Source: Dendrobium chrysotoxum (taxonomy: Eukaryota > Streptophyta > Magnoliopsida > Asparagales > Orchidaceae). Taken from it: DNA of 64,000 nt. Positions 12,291 to 24,644 of this stretch are shown in pieces (positions within the stretch are counted from its first letter, which is position 1; each line of letters opens with the position of its first letter). The notes under the pieces were generated by a model. That model saw only the letters and a list, made by a program, of their open reading frames with translations, did no database searches and had not been told where the DNA came from. Location: assembly GCA_019925795.1 (NCBI GenBank), contig CM034307.1, positions 15,149,197 to 15,213,196 on the forward strand, in the 5' to 3' direction. The position numbers and the translations under genes were made by a program.

Positions 12291-12483
12291 TTAAAATTAA
12301 TGTGCAACTCTTTGGCTCTTCTGGTGACTTGGAGGCGATCTAGGGTTTCCTTTCCAAAGTTCCCTTCTCCCTGCTCCTGGCAAGGATTTTTTGTTTTTTC
12401 TCTTTGTTTTGTTTCCTTGTTGTTTTCTTCATTTGTTTTGTGCTTTGTTTTGAGGTTTTTTTTGGGTTAACCAGTTTTGGGAG

Positions 12484-13959
12484 ATGATGACTCCGTCATC
12501 ATCTATCCCTGCGTCTTCTTCATTTTCAGATGGAAAATCTCAATCTTTTAAGGAATTTTTGGCTGGATCTTCACCTTCTTCTGTTAAATTTCAGTTTGTT
12601 CAAACTTCTTTCAAAGGTTGTCTATCATTGATGTTTGATGATTTCGTGTCACGGCTGGCTGCTCCTTTTGCTCTTACTTTGGTAGGCAAGTTTCTTCTTC
12701 GGCATCTTAATACGCAAGTTTTTTTATAAAATTGAAACTTTTGGTACTTTTCATATCAGTTTGTTGGATCTGAGATATATTGTGATTCAACTTAGTAATG
12801 ATCTGGATTATAGTCACATTTTTTTAAGGAGATCCTACTATATTCAAGCTTGTCAAATGAGATTACTCAAAAGGACACAAGATTTTGATGTTTGTGAGGA
12901 ATCCCCTATTGCCCCTATGTGGATCTACTTTTCGAATAAGAGATTTCACTTTTTTAATTCTCAAATTTTATTTGGCTTGGCATCAATTTTTGGTCGGCCT
13001 TTGCAGATAGACCAAGTTAGGGCCTCTATCTCTCATCCATCTGTAGCCCGTGTTTTAGCAGAGTTGGATATTTCTATGAAACACCCTAATGAGATTTGGA
13101 TTGGTTTAGAGTTGAATGGTTATTTCCAAAAAGTTGAGATTTAAAATTTGTCCATTTTTTCTCTCATTGTAAGATGCATGGTTATGGTTTAAATGAGTGT
13201 TACAGGTTACATCCCCATCTTCAGAAGGAGAAGGAATCCTGTAAACAATCGCATGAAAATGTTGTTCCTTTGGTTGATCATGATCTTTTGATTCCTAATC
13301 TTGATGTGGTTGAGGGCAATGTTCCTACAGTGTAGGATAATATTGAGGAATTAATACAACTTGCCATAGTTCATACTGAAACGCAGTCCACCAATGTTTA
13401 TGAACCTATTCATATTCAGGGAGATAATCTTAACTCTATCACTTGTTTATCTTATGGTTGTCAAAATGTGGATGATCAAATGTTGGCTATTATACTAATC
13501 AAAACATTGTTTCATCTTCTACTATTACTCCTTGTGTTCTTAACAAAAACTTGCCTGATATGGATTTTATGGTGCTAAATAATAGTTGTACTAACAATGT
13601 ACCAACTCATTATCTTATTAATGACCAAGAGAATGGACAAATCATTTTGGTGGAAGGTAATGTTGGTAGTGATTTGACTAGTAAAATTAATGTGAAGGAT
13701 GGCTTTACCTTTGAGGAGGGTGAATTGCCTCAGGAGGTGAGGCAGGCAGGTATGATCAATGATAGTAAGCTTCCATTAAACTCTCATTATCATAGTGATA
13801 CTTTTATTGATATGGAGGATATGGATATTATTGCTAAATGTTTTTGCTAAAGATGATAATGACACTAGTTATATCAAGTTTCAAAGTAGGAGAGGTAGGA
13901 AAAACAAGAACATCATTTTACAATCTCCTAGAACCACCCATTCGCATACTAGTCATTAG
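12484..13959 (+). pseudogene. L1-b ORF1, DUF4283-like, broken
   Basis: Starts MMTPSSSIPASSSF; KSQSFKEFLAGSS and LAAPFALTLVGKFLLRH follow before a frameshift in a T-run near 12720. It resumes with WIYFSNKRFHFF and FGLASIFGRPLQIDQ. A stop follows at 13142-13144. The zinc knuckle just after (13160-13200) is destroyed: the first Cys is Phe and the His is Tyr (HGYGLNEC). The end is acidic, finishing with THSHTSH. Family role: RNA-binding partner of ORF2. Confidence 0.85.
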
Positions 13960-13968
13960 CACCTTTTT

Positions 13969-16900
13969 ATGTTTAATTCTATTATTTAGAATGTTAGGGG
14001 CATTGGATGTCCCTCCTCTAGGTTAAGAGTTATGAACTTATGTTGTATTTGTAATGTTTCTATTCTTGTTTTGCTTGAACCTCTTATTTCATCTGCTAAA
14101 TTAGTTGGTACTACGAGATTTTTGGGTTTTAAGTACGCTATTTTGAATGTGGCCAATAAGATTTGGGAGTTATGGAAGGATCCTGTTCGGATAGATGTTA
14201 TTGGAGATTTCACTCAAGTGTTGCATTGTAATATTGAAGTTTTAAATTTACATTATTGTGCCTCTTTTGTTTAATCTTCTTCTTCTCATTATACTAGGAA
14301 ATTGTTATGGGAGCAACTCATTAACTTTCGTAGTATTTGTAACTTACCCTGGCTTGTTGGGGGTGATTTTAACACTATTTCTAATCCTTCTAAACGTTTA
14401 GGGGGTTCTTTTCCTATCTATCACTCTATAGAGGATTTTTATAATATGATTATGGACTACAATATAATTGATGTTGGCTTCTCTGGTAATAAATTCACCT
14501 AGAATAGTGGTCATTTATGGCAACGATTAGATCGAGTGTTGTTTATGATTGGTGGCTTAACTCTTTTAATTCTATTAATGTTGAAAATCTTACCAAGACT
14601 CTTTCTAACCATTCTCCCTTATTAATTAGCTTCAAGACTATGTATACTAATTCTTCCCCTCAATTTAGATTTTAAAACACGTGGTTACTTCACAACTCTG
14701 TTTTGGACTTGGCTCAGGAAAATTGGCATGCCCCTTTACATCTGGATAACTCTATCTTTGGCATGAGGAGACTTTGGTTTAAACTGAAAAGGCATAAGAA
14801 AATTTTAAATTGGTGGAATCATGATGTTTTTAAAATTGTTTCATCAATATTTTGAATGCTGAAGAGAAAGTGAACAATTTTTAGATAAACTATCAATTGA
14901 TTCCTTCTAATGATAACTGCTGTTTGCTGAGGGATGTTAAAGATTGTCTTTTTAAATTACAAGCATAGGAGGAAGCTTTTTGGAAACAAAAAGCAGTTGT
15001 GTAAGACCTTGTTGAAGGTGATAATAATACAAATTTTTTCCATGCTTTGGTTAAGAGAATATGTGCCAAAAATTGCATTAATAAAATTAATTGTGATGAT
15101 GGCTTAGTTACTGAGGATGGATTGGAAATTACTAATTTGGTGGTTCAACATTTTTAAAAATGTCTCAATAAGGATTTTAGTCCTAGTCATGTTGATAACC
15201 CTTCTATTATCCCTAATTTTGTATCTCAAGATGATAATGAGTTTCTTTCTAAACCTCCTTCCTTAGAGGAAGTTAAAGAGATTATTCATGGCATGAATGG
15301 TGACTCTGTGGCTGGGCCGGATGGGTTCACTACTATATTTTTTTAGAAATCCTGGCATATTATTAGTAATGATCTTTATTCTGCTGTTATGGATTTTTTT
15401 GCTGGTAATTCTATTCCTAAGTTTTTTATTTCTACATCTATTATGCTTATTCCAAAAAATAACTCTGTTAGTAATTGGAATGACTTTAGACCTATTAGTC
15501 TATGCACCTTCTTTAATAAATTACTTTCTAAAATTCTGATGAGCCATTTAACTTCTATTCTGCCTAAAATTATCTCACCTTTTCAATTGGGTTTTGTTAA
15601 ATAGTGGGCTATTGCTGATAATATTCTTTTGGCCCAAGAATTCTGTCAAGACTGGATGTTAGGGTGAGAGGTGGCAACATGATTTTGAAACTTGATTTGC
15701 CAAGGCTTATGACAACATTGATTGGAACTTTCTTTACAATATTTTACAGTTGTTTGGTTTTGATTCAATTTTTATCAATCCTATTAGAAACTATATTGAG
15801 GGATCTTACTTCTCTATTATGGTTAATGGTAAAAGCAGTGGTTTCTTTAAATCCTCTCATGGCTTAAGATAGGGTGATCTGATCTCTCCTGCCCTCTTCA
15901 TTATTGCTGCTGAGTACTTATCTAGAGGCCTTGCCAACATCTTTAAGAACTTCCCTAGCATCTATTTTAGATCTTTAGGTGGTTTTCCTATCTCTCACTT
16001 ATGTTTTGCTGATTACTTTATCATTTTTACGAATGCTTCTATTAATAGGATTAATAAAGTTATGGGTTTTTTTCATCAATTTGAAATGGTTAGTGGTCTC
16101 TCTCTGAATAAACACAAGTACTATTTTATTGCCTCCAAGAAAGTGCCTAACAATTGCATTTTGGCAATTAAAGATTTAACTGGTTTTATGCATGGTCATT
16201 TGCCTATTAAGTATCTTGGGGTGCCTCTTTTTTAAGGTAGAATGAAAACTTATTTTTTTTTATGATTTAACTACTTCTATGAAGATTAAGCTTTTGTCCT
16301 GGGATTCTAATTTTCTGAGTTTTGTGGGTAGATTCATTCTCATAGGAAGTGTTTTTTGTTCTTTTGCCTGTTTATATTTTTCAAACTTTTCTTCCTACTT
16401 AGGAGGTTTGCAACAAACTTGATAAACTTTTTAATAGATTTTTCTGGAAAGGGGCTAGTAGCAATTTTAAAATTACCTGGTCCTCTAGGGACAAGTGTTG
16501 TGGTGTGCTAGATGAGGGGGCCTTAGGGTGTAAGATTATGATTGATTTGGCCTATGCTTTTTCCTTCAAGTTGTGTTACAAATTTCGTGCTAAAGTGAGC
16601 CTTTGGGCTAATTTAGAAATGTTATTCCTTCTCTCATTTTGTGGTATTTATAGTTGGATATGAGTAATTCTTGTTTCAATGGTGTTGATATGAACCATCT
16701 TAGGATTATTCAAAATGTGAAAGACAAGGTTTGGCTCTTTATTTAGTTAAGCTGCTATCTATCAAGAATTTTAAAAATTATCATTTTGTTGCATCTGATT
16801 TAGATCTTAAGTGAGAGGTTGATCATCTTTTGAATGATTCTAGGTTTATTTATTGGACCAAACCCCCTAATAACTCTTATAAGCTGAATGTGGATGGTGC

Positions 16901-17354
16901 TATCATTGGGTCCTCTTTGGGATGTGGGGGGGTTATCATGGATAGTTATGGTTGTTTAATTGAGGCTTTTACTGGACCCTTACAGAATTATGATGTTAAC
17001 TGTGCTGTCATCTCAGCTATTCTCCATGGTTTAAGATTATGCATTTCTCTTGACTTAACTAACATTGGTATTGAAGTTGATTCCAATTATACTTTTCAAT
17101 TTTTAAATTTTATTGATGATATGGTGTGTAATCCTGCACAATTTTATTTGGTGAGGGATATTAAGAACTTGTTGATCTTTATGAACTATTCTTTCTCAGA
17201 TGTTTGCAAGGAAGGAAATGCTTGTGCTAAATGGCTTACCAATTGGGGGTGTGGTTTGGATTGTTTTTCTAATTTTTCTAGCACTAACCTCCCTACTCCC
17301 TTGAAAGGGCTTTTAAGATTAGATAAAATTGGTATGCCCTATATTAGAATTTAA
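13969..17354 (+). pseudogene. L1-b ORF2, endonuclease-RT-RNase H, broken
   Basis: ATG at 13969, ten bases after the ORF1 stop. The endonuclease part includes LVGGDFNTISNP (about 14355). RT: AGPDGFTT, NDFRPISLCTFF, QLGFVK then a stop at 15602. A lost base shifts KAYDNIDW out of frame near 15700. TAG at 15870-15872 replaces the Gln of RQGDP. The catalytic box at 16005-16016 reads FADY, so the second Asp is gone. zf-RVT traces follow. RNase H at 16860-17354 keeps LNVDG and IEVDS but has Val (17007-17009) where the catalytic Glu should be. Confidence 0.87.
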
Positions 17355-18415
17355 TGTTTGCTGTTGGATGGAGCCTTTAGTCCTTTTTTCTTTGGTTTTA
17401 GGGGCTGGTTCTCCATTAGTTTGCTGGATGTTGTTTTTCCCTGCTGCTTTATTTCTGTTTGGGTTTTAGCTTTGATTCCCGGTCTAGTTTTGTGATATCC
17501 AGTATTCATTATTTTTGTAGTCTTATCTTGATTATTTTTTAGGGTGCTCGGGTGGCCTTGTCCTGCTACTTCCCTTATTTTGCTATTATGTTGTTGGTTG
17601 GTTCTCATTGCAGTTGCTTTGACCCCCATCTGTTAGAGGGTTCTATTTCTTCTTTGAGGCTGTGCCTGATTATCTAGTTGTGTGTTTTGGTTTTTTGGAG
17701 CAGGTTCTGGTCCTTAGTCTTGGAGCATGTGTGCCTTATGGGGGCTGGTTATAATCTAAGTGCTATTTGGTAGCTTCCTTGTGTTCTCCTTACTATTATA
17801 TTGGGAGTGGCTTTTTTCTTTCCTGTTATGCTCGTTTGGTGTGGAATCTGTGCTGCCTTACTTGGTTGAATTTTTCTAGGCACAAGTTTGAGAAGTTGGG
17901 GTTATTTTGGTGTTATTATTTACTTGTTCATTTGGTTCTCTATACTATTTTTTATGGTTAACATGTTAATTAATATCTACATCCTTTCTTGTGCCTATGC
18001 TAATGTGTTTTATGGGGTTCTTGTTGTCTATCTTGGCTACTATATGGATAAGTGTTGGATCTATCAATTTGCTTTATTTTGGTTTTATTTGTGCTATTTT
18101 TATCTTGGGCATCACCTGGTTTTGCATAATTTTCTTAGTGCAGGTGTTCGTCATGTCGATTTTTTGGATAGAAAGCTAGATCTGGTTGCTGATGTTTGTG
18201 TGCTTCATTCTTTTTGGGTGCTTGCTCTTGTGCACCGCAGAATGTACCTAGGGTATACTATATTTTTGCTTAGTAGGAAACTCGAGCTCATAGGTTTTTT
18301 TTAATTTATTTCTTTTATAGCTCTTTTGAGAACTAGTGAGCTTGAGGTCCCTTTAAGGACTTTGTAATTTTTTCTTGAAGTAATGCGTTGGCCCCTTTTG
18401 TGGTTTTGCCAAAAA
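17355..18415 (+). other. L1-b 3' UTR
   Basis: About 1.06 kb, T- and G-rich on the plus strand. The last 110 bases match L1-c: CTAGTGAGCTTGAGGTCCC at 18334-18352, then GCGTTGGCCCCTTTTGTGG (18385-18403) able to form a small hairpin, then A-rich sequence. Hydrophobic reading frames here (for example 17888-18304) reflect composition, not genes. Confidence 0.7.
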
Positions 18416-19655
18416 ATAAATCAAGTTTACCTTCGACTCCCTCTCTAATCTTATCAACAAAAAGTATATCATCAGCAAAAAGCATACACCAAGGTACATC
18501 CTCTTGTAAATGTCTTGTGAGAACATCCATGACTAAAGCAAAAAGATATGGGCTTAAGGCTGATCCTTGATGTAAATCAACTAAAATAGGAAAATACTTG
18601 GTCAAACCGCCATGTGTTGGAACACAAGTAATAGCTCCTGTATACATTTCTTTAATAATTTGAATATAAGTGTTATTAAATCCTTTCTTTTTAATAACTC
18701 TTCATAGCACTTCTCTTGAAACTTTATCATATGCTTTCTCTAAATCAATAAATATCATATGTAGATCCTCCTTATTCTCTCTTTATTTCTCCATCAAACC
18801 TCTCAATAAATGTAAGGTTTCCATAGTAGATCTACCCGGCAGGAATCCAAATTGATTTTGAGAAACATTAGTATCACGCCGCAACCTACACTCCATAACA
18901 CGCTCTCATTGTTTTAAAGTATGACCCATTAACTTAATTCCTCTATAATTCGCACAATCTTGTTCATCACCTTTATTCCTAAAAATAAGAGTTAACACAC
19001 TCATTCTCCACTCATCTAGCATCTTTTTAGTCTTCAAAATAGTATTAAAAAGTTTAGTAAGATAAGAAATTCCTTCATCTCTTAAGCATTTCCACACCTC
19101 TATTGGAATATCATCAAGTCCAACAGCTTTTCAACCCTTCATTTTCTTTAAAGCCTCTCTAACTTCAGTTTTACTAATACGTCGATAAAAAAAAATCTTT
19201 ATTTTCATTTAGGGTTCTAAGGTCACTAAAGTTAATCGTATTTTCACATTCTTCATTAAAAGGTTTAGCAAAATAACTCATCCACCTTTGTTGAATATCA
19301 TCTTCTAAGAAAAGTACTTTTTGATCTTCATCCTTAATACACTTCACTTGAACTAAATCCTTACTACTCTTATCTCTTTGTTTGGCTAACTTATACATAT
19401 ATCTTTCTCCCTCCTTAGTATTTAATATATTATATAAATCATTAAAAGCTAAGATCTTTGCATTGCATATTGCTTTCTTAGATTCCTTATGTGCCTCTTT
19501 ATATCTTTCCAAATTATTAAAATTTTTATATTTAAACCAATTTTTATAGCAAATCTTATTTTTTTTAATCTTTTCTTGCACATTTGGATTCCACCACCAA
19601 CTATTTTTACTATTAGGAGCTTTTCCCTTAGATACTCCAAGAAGATCTTTTGCAC
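18416..19655 (-). pseudogene. RTE-a, RT part
   Basis: Continuation of RTE-a beyond L1-b. On the minus strand it includes MLFADDILFVDK at about 18500-18465 (RT catalytic box intact), a KYFPILVDLHQGSALSPYLF segment, and NYRGIKLMGHTLKQ near 18910. Upstream is the SWWWNPNVQEKIKKNK region (19610-19560). Several frameshifts and stops. Confidence 0.82.
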
Positions 19656-22600
19656 ACTTGTCGAACAATAATGATATGAATCTTTAAAGAAATTGTGTTA
19701 ATGCTAGGACGTCTCCTGGAAGCGATGCACTGTATGTCCTGAATATAGTGACAAGTGTGCAAGGGCCACTGCACCGCCGCCTGGGTGCAGTGTTAAATAG
19801 GCAAGGTTTCCCACATCAAGGACAGATGTGGGCAAAGAAGCTAGTCCATGAAACTAAAATTAGGATAGGTACTTGGAATATAGGTTCCCTTTCAGGAAAA
19901 TTAATAGAATTAATAGATATTATGATTCATAGAAAGATAAATATTTTATACATTCAGGAAACTAAATGGGTTGGAGAGAAGGTTAAGGAGATTGATAGTT
20001 TAGGATTTGAACTTTGGTATTCTAGTAGGAGTCGTACTAGAAATGGTGTAGGCATGATTTTAGATAAGAGTTTGAAGGATAATGTTATAAATATTAATAG
20101 AATTGGAGATAGAATTATAGTTTTAAAGATTGTTTCTGATGCTAAGATTGTTAAAATTATAAGTGTTTATGCTCCTCAAGTGGGTTTGGATATGGGTTCA
20201 AAATTAAAATTTTGGAATGACTTAGAAGAATTAATACAAAAGATATCTCTTGAAGAAAGAGTTTTTATTGGAGGAAATTTAAATGTACAAGTTGGTAGAG
20301 AGGTAGATGATTTTAAAAGCATTCATGGTGGCCATGAGTTTGGAATGACAAATGAAGGTGGTAAGTCTATATTAGATTTTTATTTTGCTTATAATTTTTT
20401 AATTACTAATACCTTATTTAAGAAAAAGAATGAGCATCTCATTACTTATAAAAATAGATATAGTACAACTGAGATCGATTATTTTTTTATTAGGAAATTA
20501 GATCGTTTAGATTACAAAGATTATAAAGTTATTCCAAGTGAAAATTTATGTACCCAACATCGTTTATTAGTTTTGGACTTGAAGATAATGGGGCAGAAAA
20601 AAAATAAAGTAAAATGATATTCTAGGATTAGATAGGGGTATTTAAAAAATATTAACAAAAATATTTTTGAGAGTAAGATTTTAGATCTTAAGATTTTGTC
20701 TGTGCATGAGGATGCTAATGTTATGTGAGAAAAAGTGGCTAGTAATATTAAGAATATTACAAAAGATGTGCTTAGAGTTTCAAAGGGAAAAGCTCCTAAT
20801 AGTAAAAATAGTTGGTGGTGGAATCCAAATGTGTAAGAAAAAGATTAAAAATAAGAAAATTTGTTATAAAAATGGATAAAGATTCTAATAATTGGAAAAT
20901 GTAAAGAGTTTAGCTTTTAGTGATTTATATAATTTATTATATACTAAGGAGGGAGAAAGATATATATATATATAAGTTAGCCAAACAAAGAGATAGAAGT
21001 AGTAAGGATTTAGTTCAAGTGAAGTGTATTAAGGATGAAGATCAAAAAATACTTTTTTTAGAAGATAATATTCAACAAAGGTAGATGAGATATTTTACTA
21101 AACTTTTTAATGAAGAATGTGAAAATAAAATTGACTATAGTGACCTTAGCACACTCAATAAAAGTAAAGATTTTTATTTCTATCGGCGTATTAGTAAAAT
21201 CGAAGTTAGAGAGGCTTTAAACAAAATGAAGGGTGGAAAAGCTGTTGGACCTGATGATATTCCAATAGAGGTGTGGAAATGCTTAGGAGATGAAGGAATT
21301 TCTTGGCTTACTAAACTTTTTAATACTATTTTGAAGACTAAAAAGATGCCAGATGAGTGGAGAATGAGTGTGTTAATCCCTATTTTTAATAATAATGGTG
21401 ATGCATAAGATTGTGTCAATTATAGAGGAATTAAATTAATGTGTCATAGTTTAAAACTATGGAAACGAGTTATGGAGCATAGGTTGCAACGTGATACTAA
21501 TGTTTCTCAAAATAAATTTAGATTCATGCTTGGTTGGTCTACTATGGAAGCCATACATTTATTAAGAGGTTTGATGGAGAAATATAGAGAGAATAAGGAG
21601 GATTTACATATGATATTTATTGATTTAGAAAAAGCATATGATAATGTTCCAAGAGAAGTGCTACGGAGAGTTCTTGGAAAGAAAGGAGTTAATAACACTT
21701 ATATTCAAATCATTAAAGATATGTATGCAGGAGCTATTACTTGTGTTCAAACTCAAGGTGGTTTGACCAAGTATTTCCCTATTTCGGTTGGATTACACCA
21801 AGGATTAGCCTTAAGCCCATATCTTTTTTGCTTTAGTCATGGATGTTCTCACTAGACATTTGCAAGAGGATGTACCTTGGTGTATGCTTTTTGCTGATGA
21901 TATTCTTCTTGTTGATACGACTAGAGAGGGAGTTGAAGGTAAACTAGAATTATGGATGTCAAATTTAGAGTCTAAAGGTTTTCGCTTGAGTAGATCTAAA
22001 ATAGAATATATGGAGTGTAATTTTAGTAATAATAGACCTAGTGAGGGGATTGTGACATTGGGCAATCAAGTCATTAATAAGAGTACACATTTTAGGTATC
22101 TTGGATCTATTATTCAGAGTGATGGTGAAATAGAAGGGGATATTATCAGTAGAATCCAAGTTGGATGGTTGAAGTGGAGGAATGCATTGGGCTTATTGTG
22201 TGATAGAAAAGTATGCCTCAAACTTAAGGGAAAATTCTATAAGATGGTGGTGAGACCTGCAATGTTTTATGGTGCCGAATGTTGGCCATTAAAAGAGAAG
22301 CATAATTCTAAGTTAAGTGATGCAGAGATGAGGATGCTCAGGTGGATGAATGGCTTTACCCTTAGAGATAGCATATGAAATGCGCATATTCATGAAAAGG
22401 TTGGAGTAGCTCCAGTGGAAGATAAGATGAGAGAGAGTCGCCTTTGATGGTTTGGTAACATAAAACGGTGGCCTCCCGATGACCCTATTAGGAAAGTAGA
22501 GGTCTTAGATTTGACTTATATTAAGAAAGGTAGAGGTATACCTAAAAAGACTTGGTTAGAAAATACTAGGAATGTTATTTCTTTATTAGATTTAAATGAG

Positions 22601-22692
22601 AATTTGACTTTTAATAGGACACAATGGAGAAGAAGGATTCATGTAGCTGACCCCACATAGTGGGATAAAGGCTTGATGTTGTTGTTGTTGTT
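19656..22692 (+). mobile_element. RTE-b: RTE-clade LINE inserted in RTE-a, opposite strand
   Basis: Plus-strand copy beginning near the RTE 5' sequence CTTGTCGAAC and ending in TTGTTGTTGTTGTT at 22678-22692. It lacks only the first 60-70 bases relative to RTE-c. RTE-a resumes at 22693. I see no convincing long target duplication. Confidence 0.82.
19748..22660 (+). pseudogene. RTE-b endonuclease / reverse transcriptase, broken
   Basis: Open from 19748 to 20617 across the endonuclease: IRIGTWNIGSLSGKL, IQETKWVGEK, SVYAPQVGLD, and GGNLN where other copies have GGDLN, so the catalytic Asp is Asn. After 20617 there are several stops and a deletion. The RT part resumes at 21085 (GGKAVGPDDIPIEVW, NYRGIKLMCHSLKLW, FIDLEKAYDNVP) and MLFADDILLVDT at about 21877-21912. 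The C-terminus reaches the natural stop in ADPT at 22658-22660, which RTE-c has lost. Confidence 0.83.
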
Positions 22693-23865
22693 AATATCAC
22701 TAGCCACTTTTTCCCACATAACATTAACATCCTCATGCACAGATAAAATCTTAAGATCTAAAATCTTACTCTCAAAAATATTTTTATTAATATTCTTTAA
22801 ATGCCCCCATCTAATCCTAGAATATCATTTTATTATATTTTTTATTTTCTTCCTCTTTATCTTAAAGTTCAAAACAAATAATCGATGTTGGGTACATAAA
22901 TTGTCACTCGGAATAACTTTACAATCGTGGCAATCTAAACGATCTAATTTTCTTATAATAAAATCATCAATCTGAGTTTTACTATATCCATTTTAATAAG
23001 TGATGAGATGCTCATATCTTTTTTTAAATAAGGTATTAGTAATTAAAAGATCATAAGATAAAGAAAAATCTAATATTATCTTACCACTTTCATTTGTCGT
23101 TCCAAACTCATGGCCACCATAAATTCTTTTAAAATCATCTACCTCTCTGCGAACATGCCCATTTAAATCTCCTCCAATAAACTCTTTCTTCATGAGGTAT
23201 CTTCTATATTAATTCTTATAAGTCATTCCAAAATTTTAATTTTGAACCTATATCTAAACCTACTTGAGGAGCATAAGCACTTATAATATTAACAATCTTA
23301 GCATCAATAATAATCTTTAAAGCTATAATTCTATCTCTAATTCTATTAATTTTTATAAAATTATCCTTCAAACTCTTATCTATAATCATACCTACACCAT
23401 TTTTAGTATGACTCCTACCAAAATACCATAGTTTTAAACCTAAACTATCAATCCCTATAGCCTTCTCTCCAACCCATTTAGTTTCTAAAATGCATAGAAT
23501 ATTTATCTGCATATGAATCATAAAATCTATTAATTCCATTAATTTTCCTATAATGGAACCTCTATTCTATGTTCCTATCCTAATTTTAGTTTAATGGACT
23601 AACTTTATTGCCCACATCCATCCTTGATGTGAGAACCCTTGCCTATTTAACACTACACCCAGGCATCGGTGCAACAGCCCTTACACACGTATCGCTGTAT
23701 TCAGGCCATATAACACGTTGCTTCCAGGGGACTCCCTAGCATTAACACAATTTTTTAAAGGATTCATGTCATGATTATTCTATAAGTTTTATGCTAGCTG
23801 TCGACTACCTAATGCAACTCTCCACTTTTCTCATATAAAACTTAGGACCTAACAACGGCAGTGTT
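22693..23865 (-). pseudogene. RTE-a, endonuclease part and 5' end
   Basis: Minus strand, from the RTE 5' end (GGACCTAACAACGGCAG, rc orientation, near 23845-23861) through the endonuclease: LETKWVGEKAIGIDSLG, NVISAYAPQVGLD and GGDLNGHVRREV, with frame breaks. It is the inverted counterpart of 19656-20780 in RTE-b. Confidence 0.82.
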
Positions 23866-24372
23866 ATAATGAATATACTAAATGGATATAAGATTTTAGA
23901 TTGATGAATATAAATAAATTTTTTTTTAAGTAATGAATCTCTTTTAATTATGATGATATTCAGAGTATATGCATCACAAAGTGTTTATCAAGCTTGTAGG
24001 AACAAATGATGTTTATCGACTTCCTATGGTTATATCATCTCCTTAAGTATTTAGTATATTTCATACCCTATGCCAAGGCATTATGCATACTACTTCAATA
24101 TTCCTAGTTTTTCTTGTATTCCTCCATCGAGGCCACATATTACACCTAATTTTAACAGCACATATGGCCACTAAATGTATTAAATGAAGATATGGTAATA
24201 TTAAAAACATCTTTTTAATCTTTTAAGGAATAAGAGAATTTATTAGTATTATATATGATACTTACATCATCAATTCAAAATAAGAGAATTTAGCTAGACA
24301 TGGAGTAGAATTGAAGCAAACTCATTTTCATTGATAGCATAATAGAAAGATAATACAAGTGATAGATATCAC
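23866..24372 (-). repeat. Gyp-1 5' LTR, piece 2
   Basis: Aligns with about 5865-6370 of the 3' LTR. Starts with the RTE-a target duplication and ends with ATCAC (24368-24372), the target of Cop-1. Confidence 0.8.
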
Positions 24373-24644
24373 CATTACAAATCTGGTTTTAAGGGTTATG
24401 ATTTTGATGATGGTAAATATTTCTATTTCTGGTGGCCTGTTTAATCTTTCAGGTACGCAGGATTAATTGCAAGTTCAAGTCAGTCCAAGATCGAGTCAGT
24501 CTATTTTGAAATTTAGGTCTAATATACTATTTTCATCTTTATTGAGTCAAATGCTATGTAACTGATCCCCTAGCTAAGTAACCTTGCACACACACACTCA
24601 GGGGAGAGCTTGAGTGAATTAGAGTTTCTGTTCATTTTTGTTTA

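Larger units (their letters stand above)
12291..18415 (+). mobile_element. L1-b: full-length but dead L1-clade LINE
   Basis: Plus-strand L1 inserted in RTE-a. Parts: leader 12291-12483, ORF1, ORF2, 3' UTR, and a short A-rich end at 18411-18420. A rough 12-13-bp target duplication (12279-12290 and 18416-18428, about two differences) is visible against the uninterrupted sequence in RTE-c. Layout matches L1-d closely. Confidence 0.85.
11546..23865 (-). mobile_element. RTE-a: RTE-clade LINE, interrupted twice
   Basis: Minus-strand RTE element in the Gyp-1 5' LTR, flanked by perfect 15-bp duplications (11531-11545 and 23866-23880). Its own sequence is 11546-12290, 18416-19655 and 22693-23865; L1-b and RTE-b occupy the gaps. 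The 3' end carries the short (TTG)-type tail seen as CAACAACAAC at 11547-11556. It aligns throughout with RTE-c but has many stops. Confidence 0.87.

Noticed and set aside
17888..18304. Hydrophobic open frame (138 aa) after L1-b ORF2
   Set aside because: T-rich 3' UTR composition yields Phe/Leu/Tyr-rich frames in all three readings; no family motif, and no counterpart frame in L1-c or L1-d.
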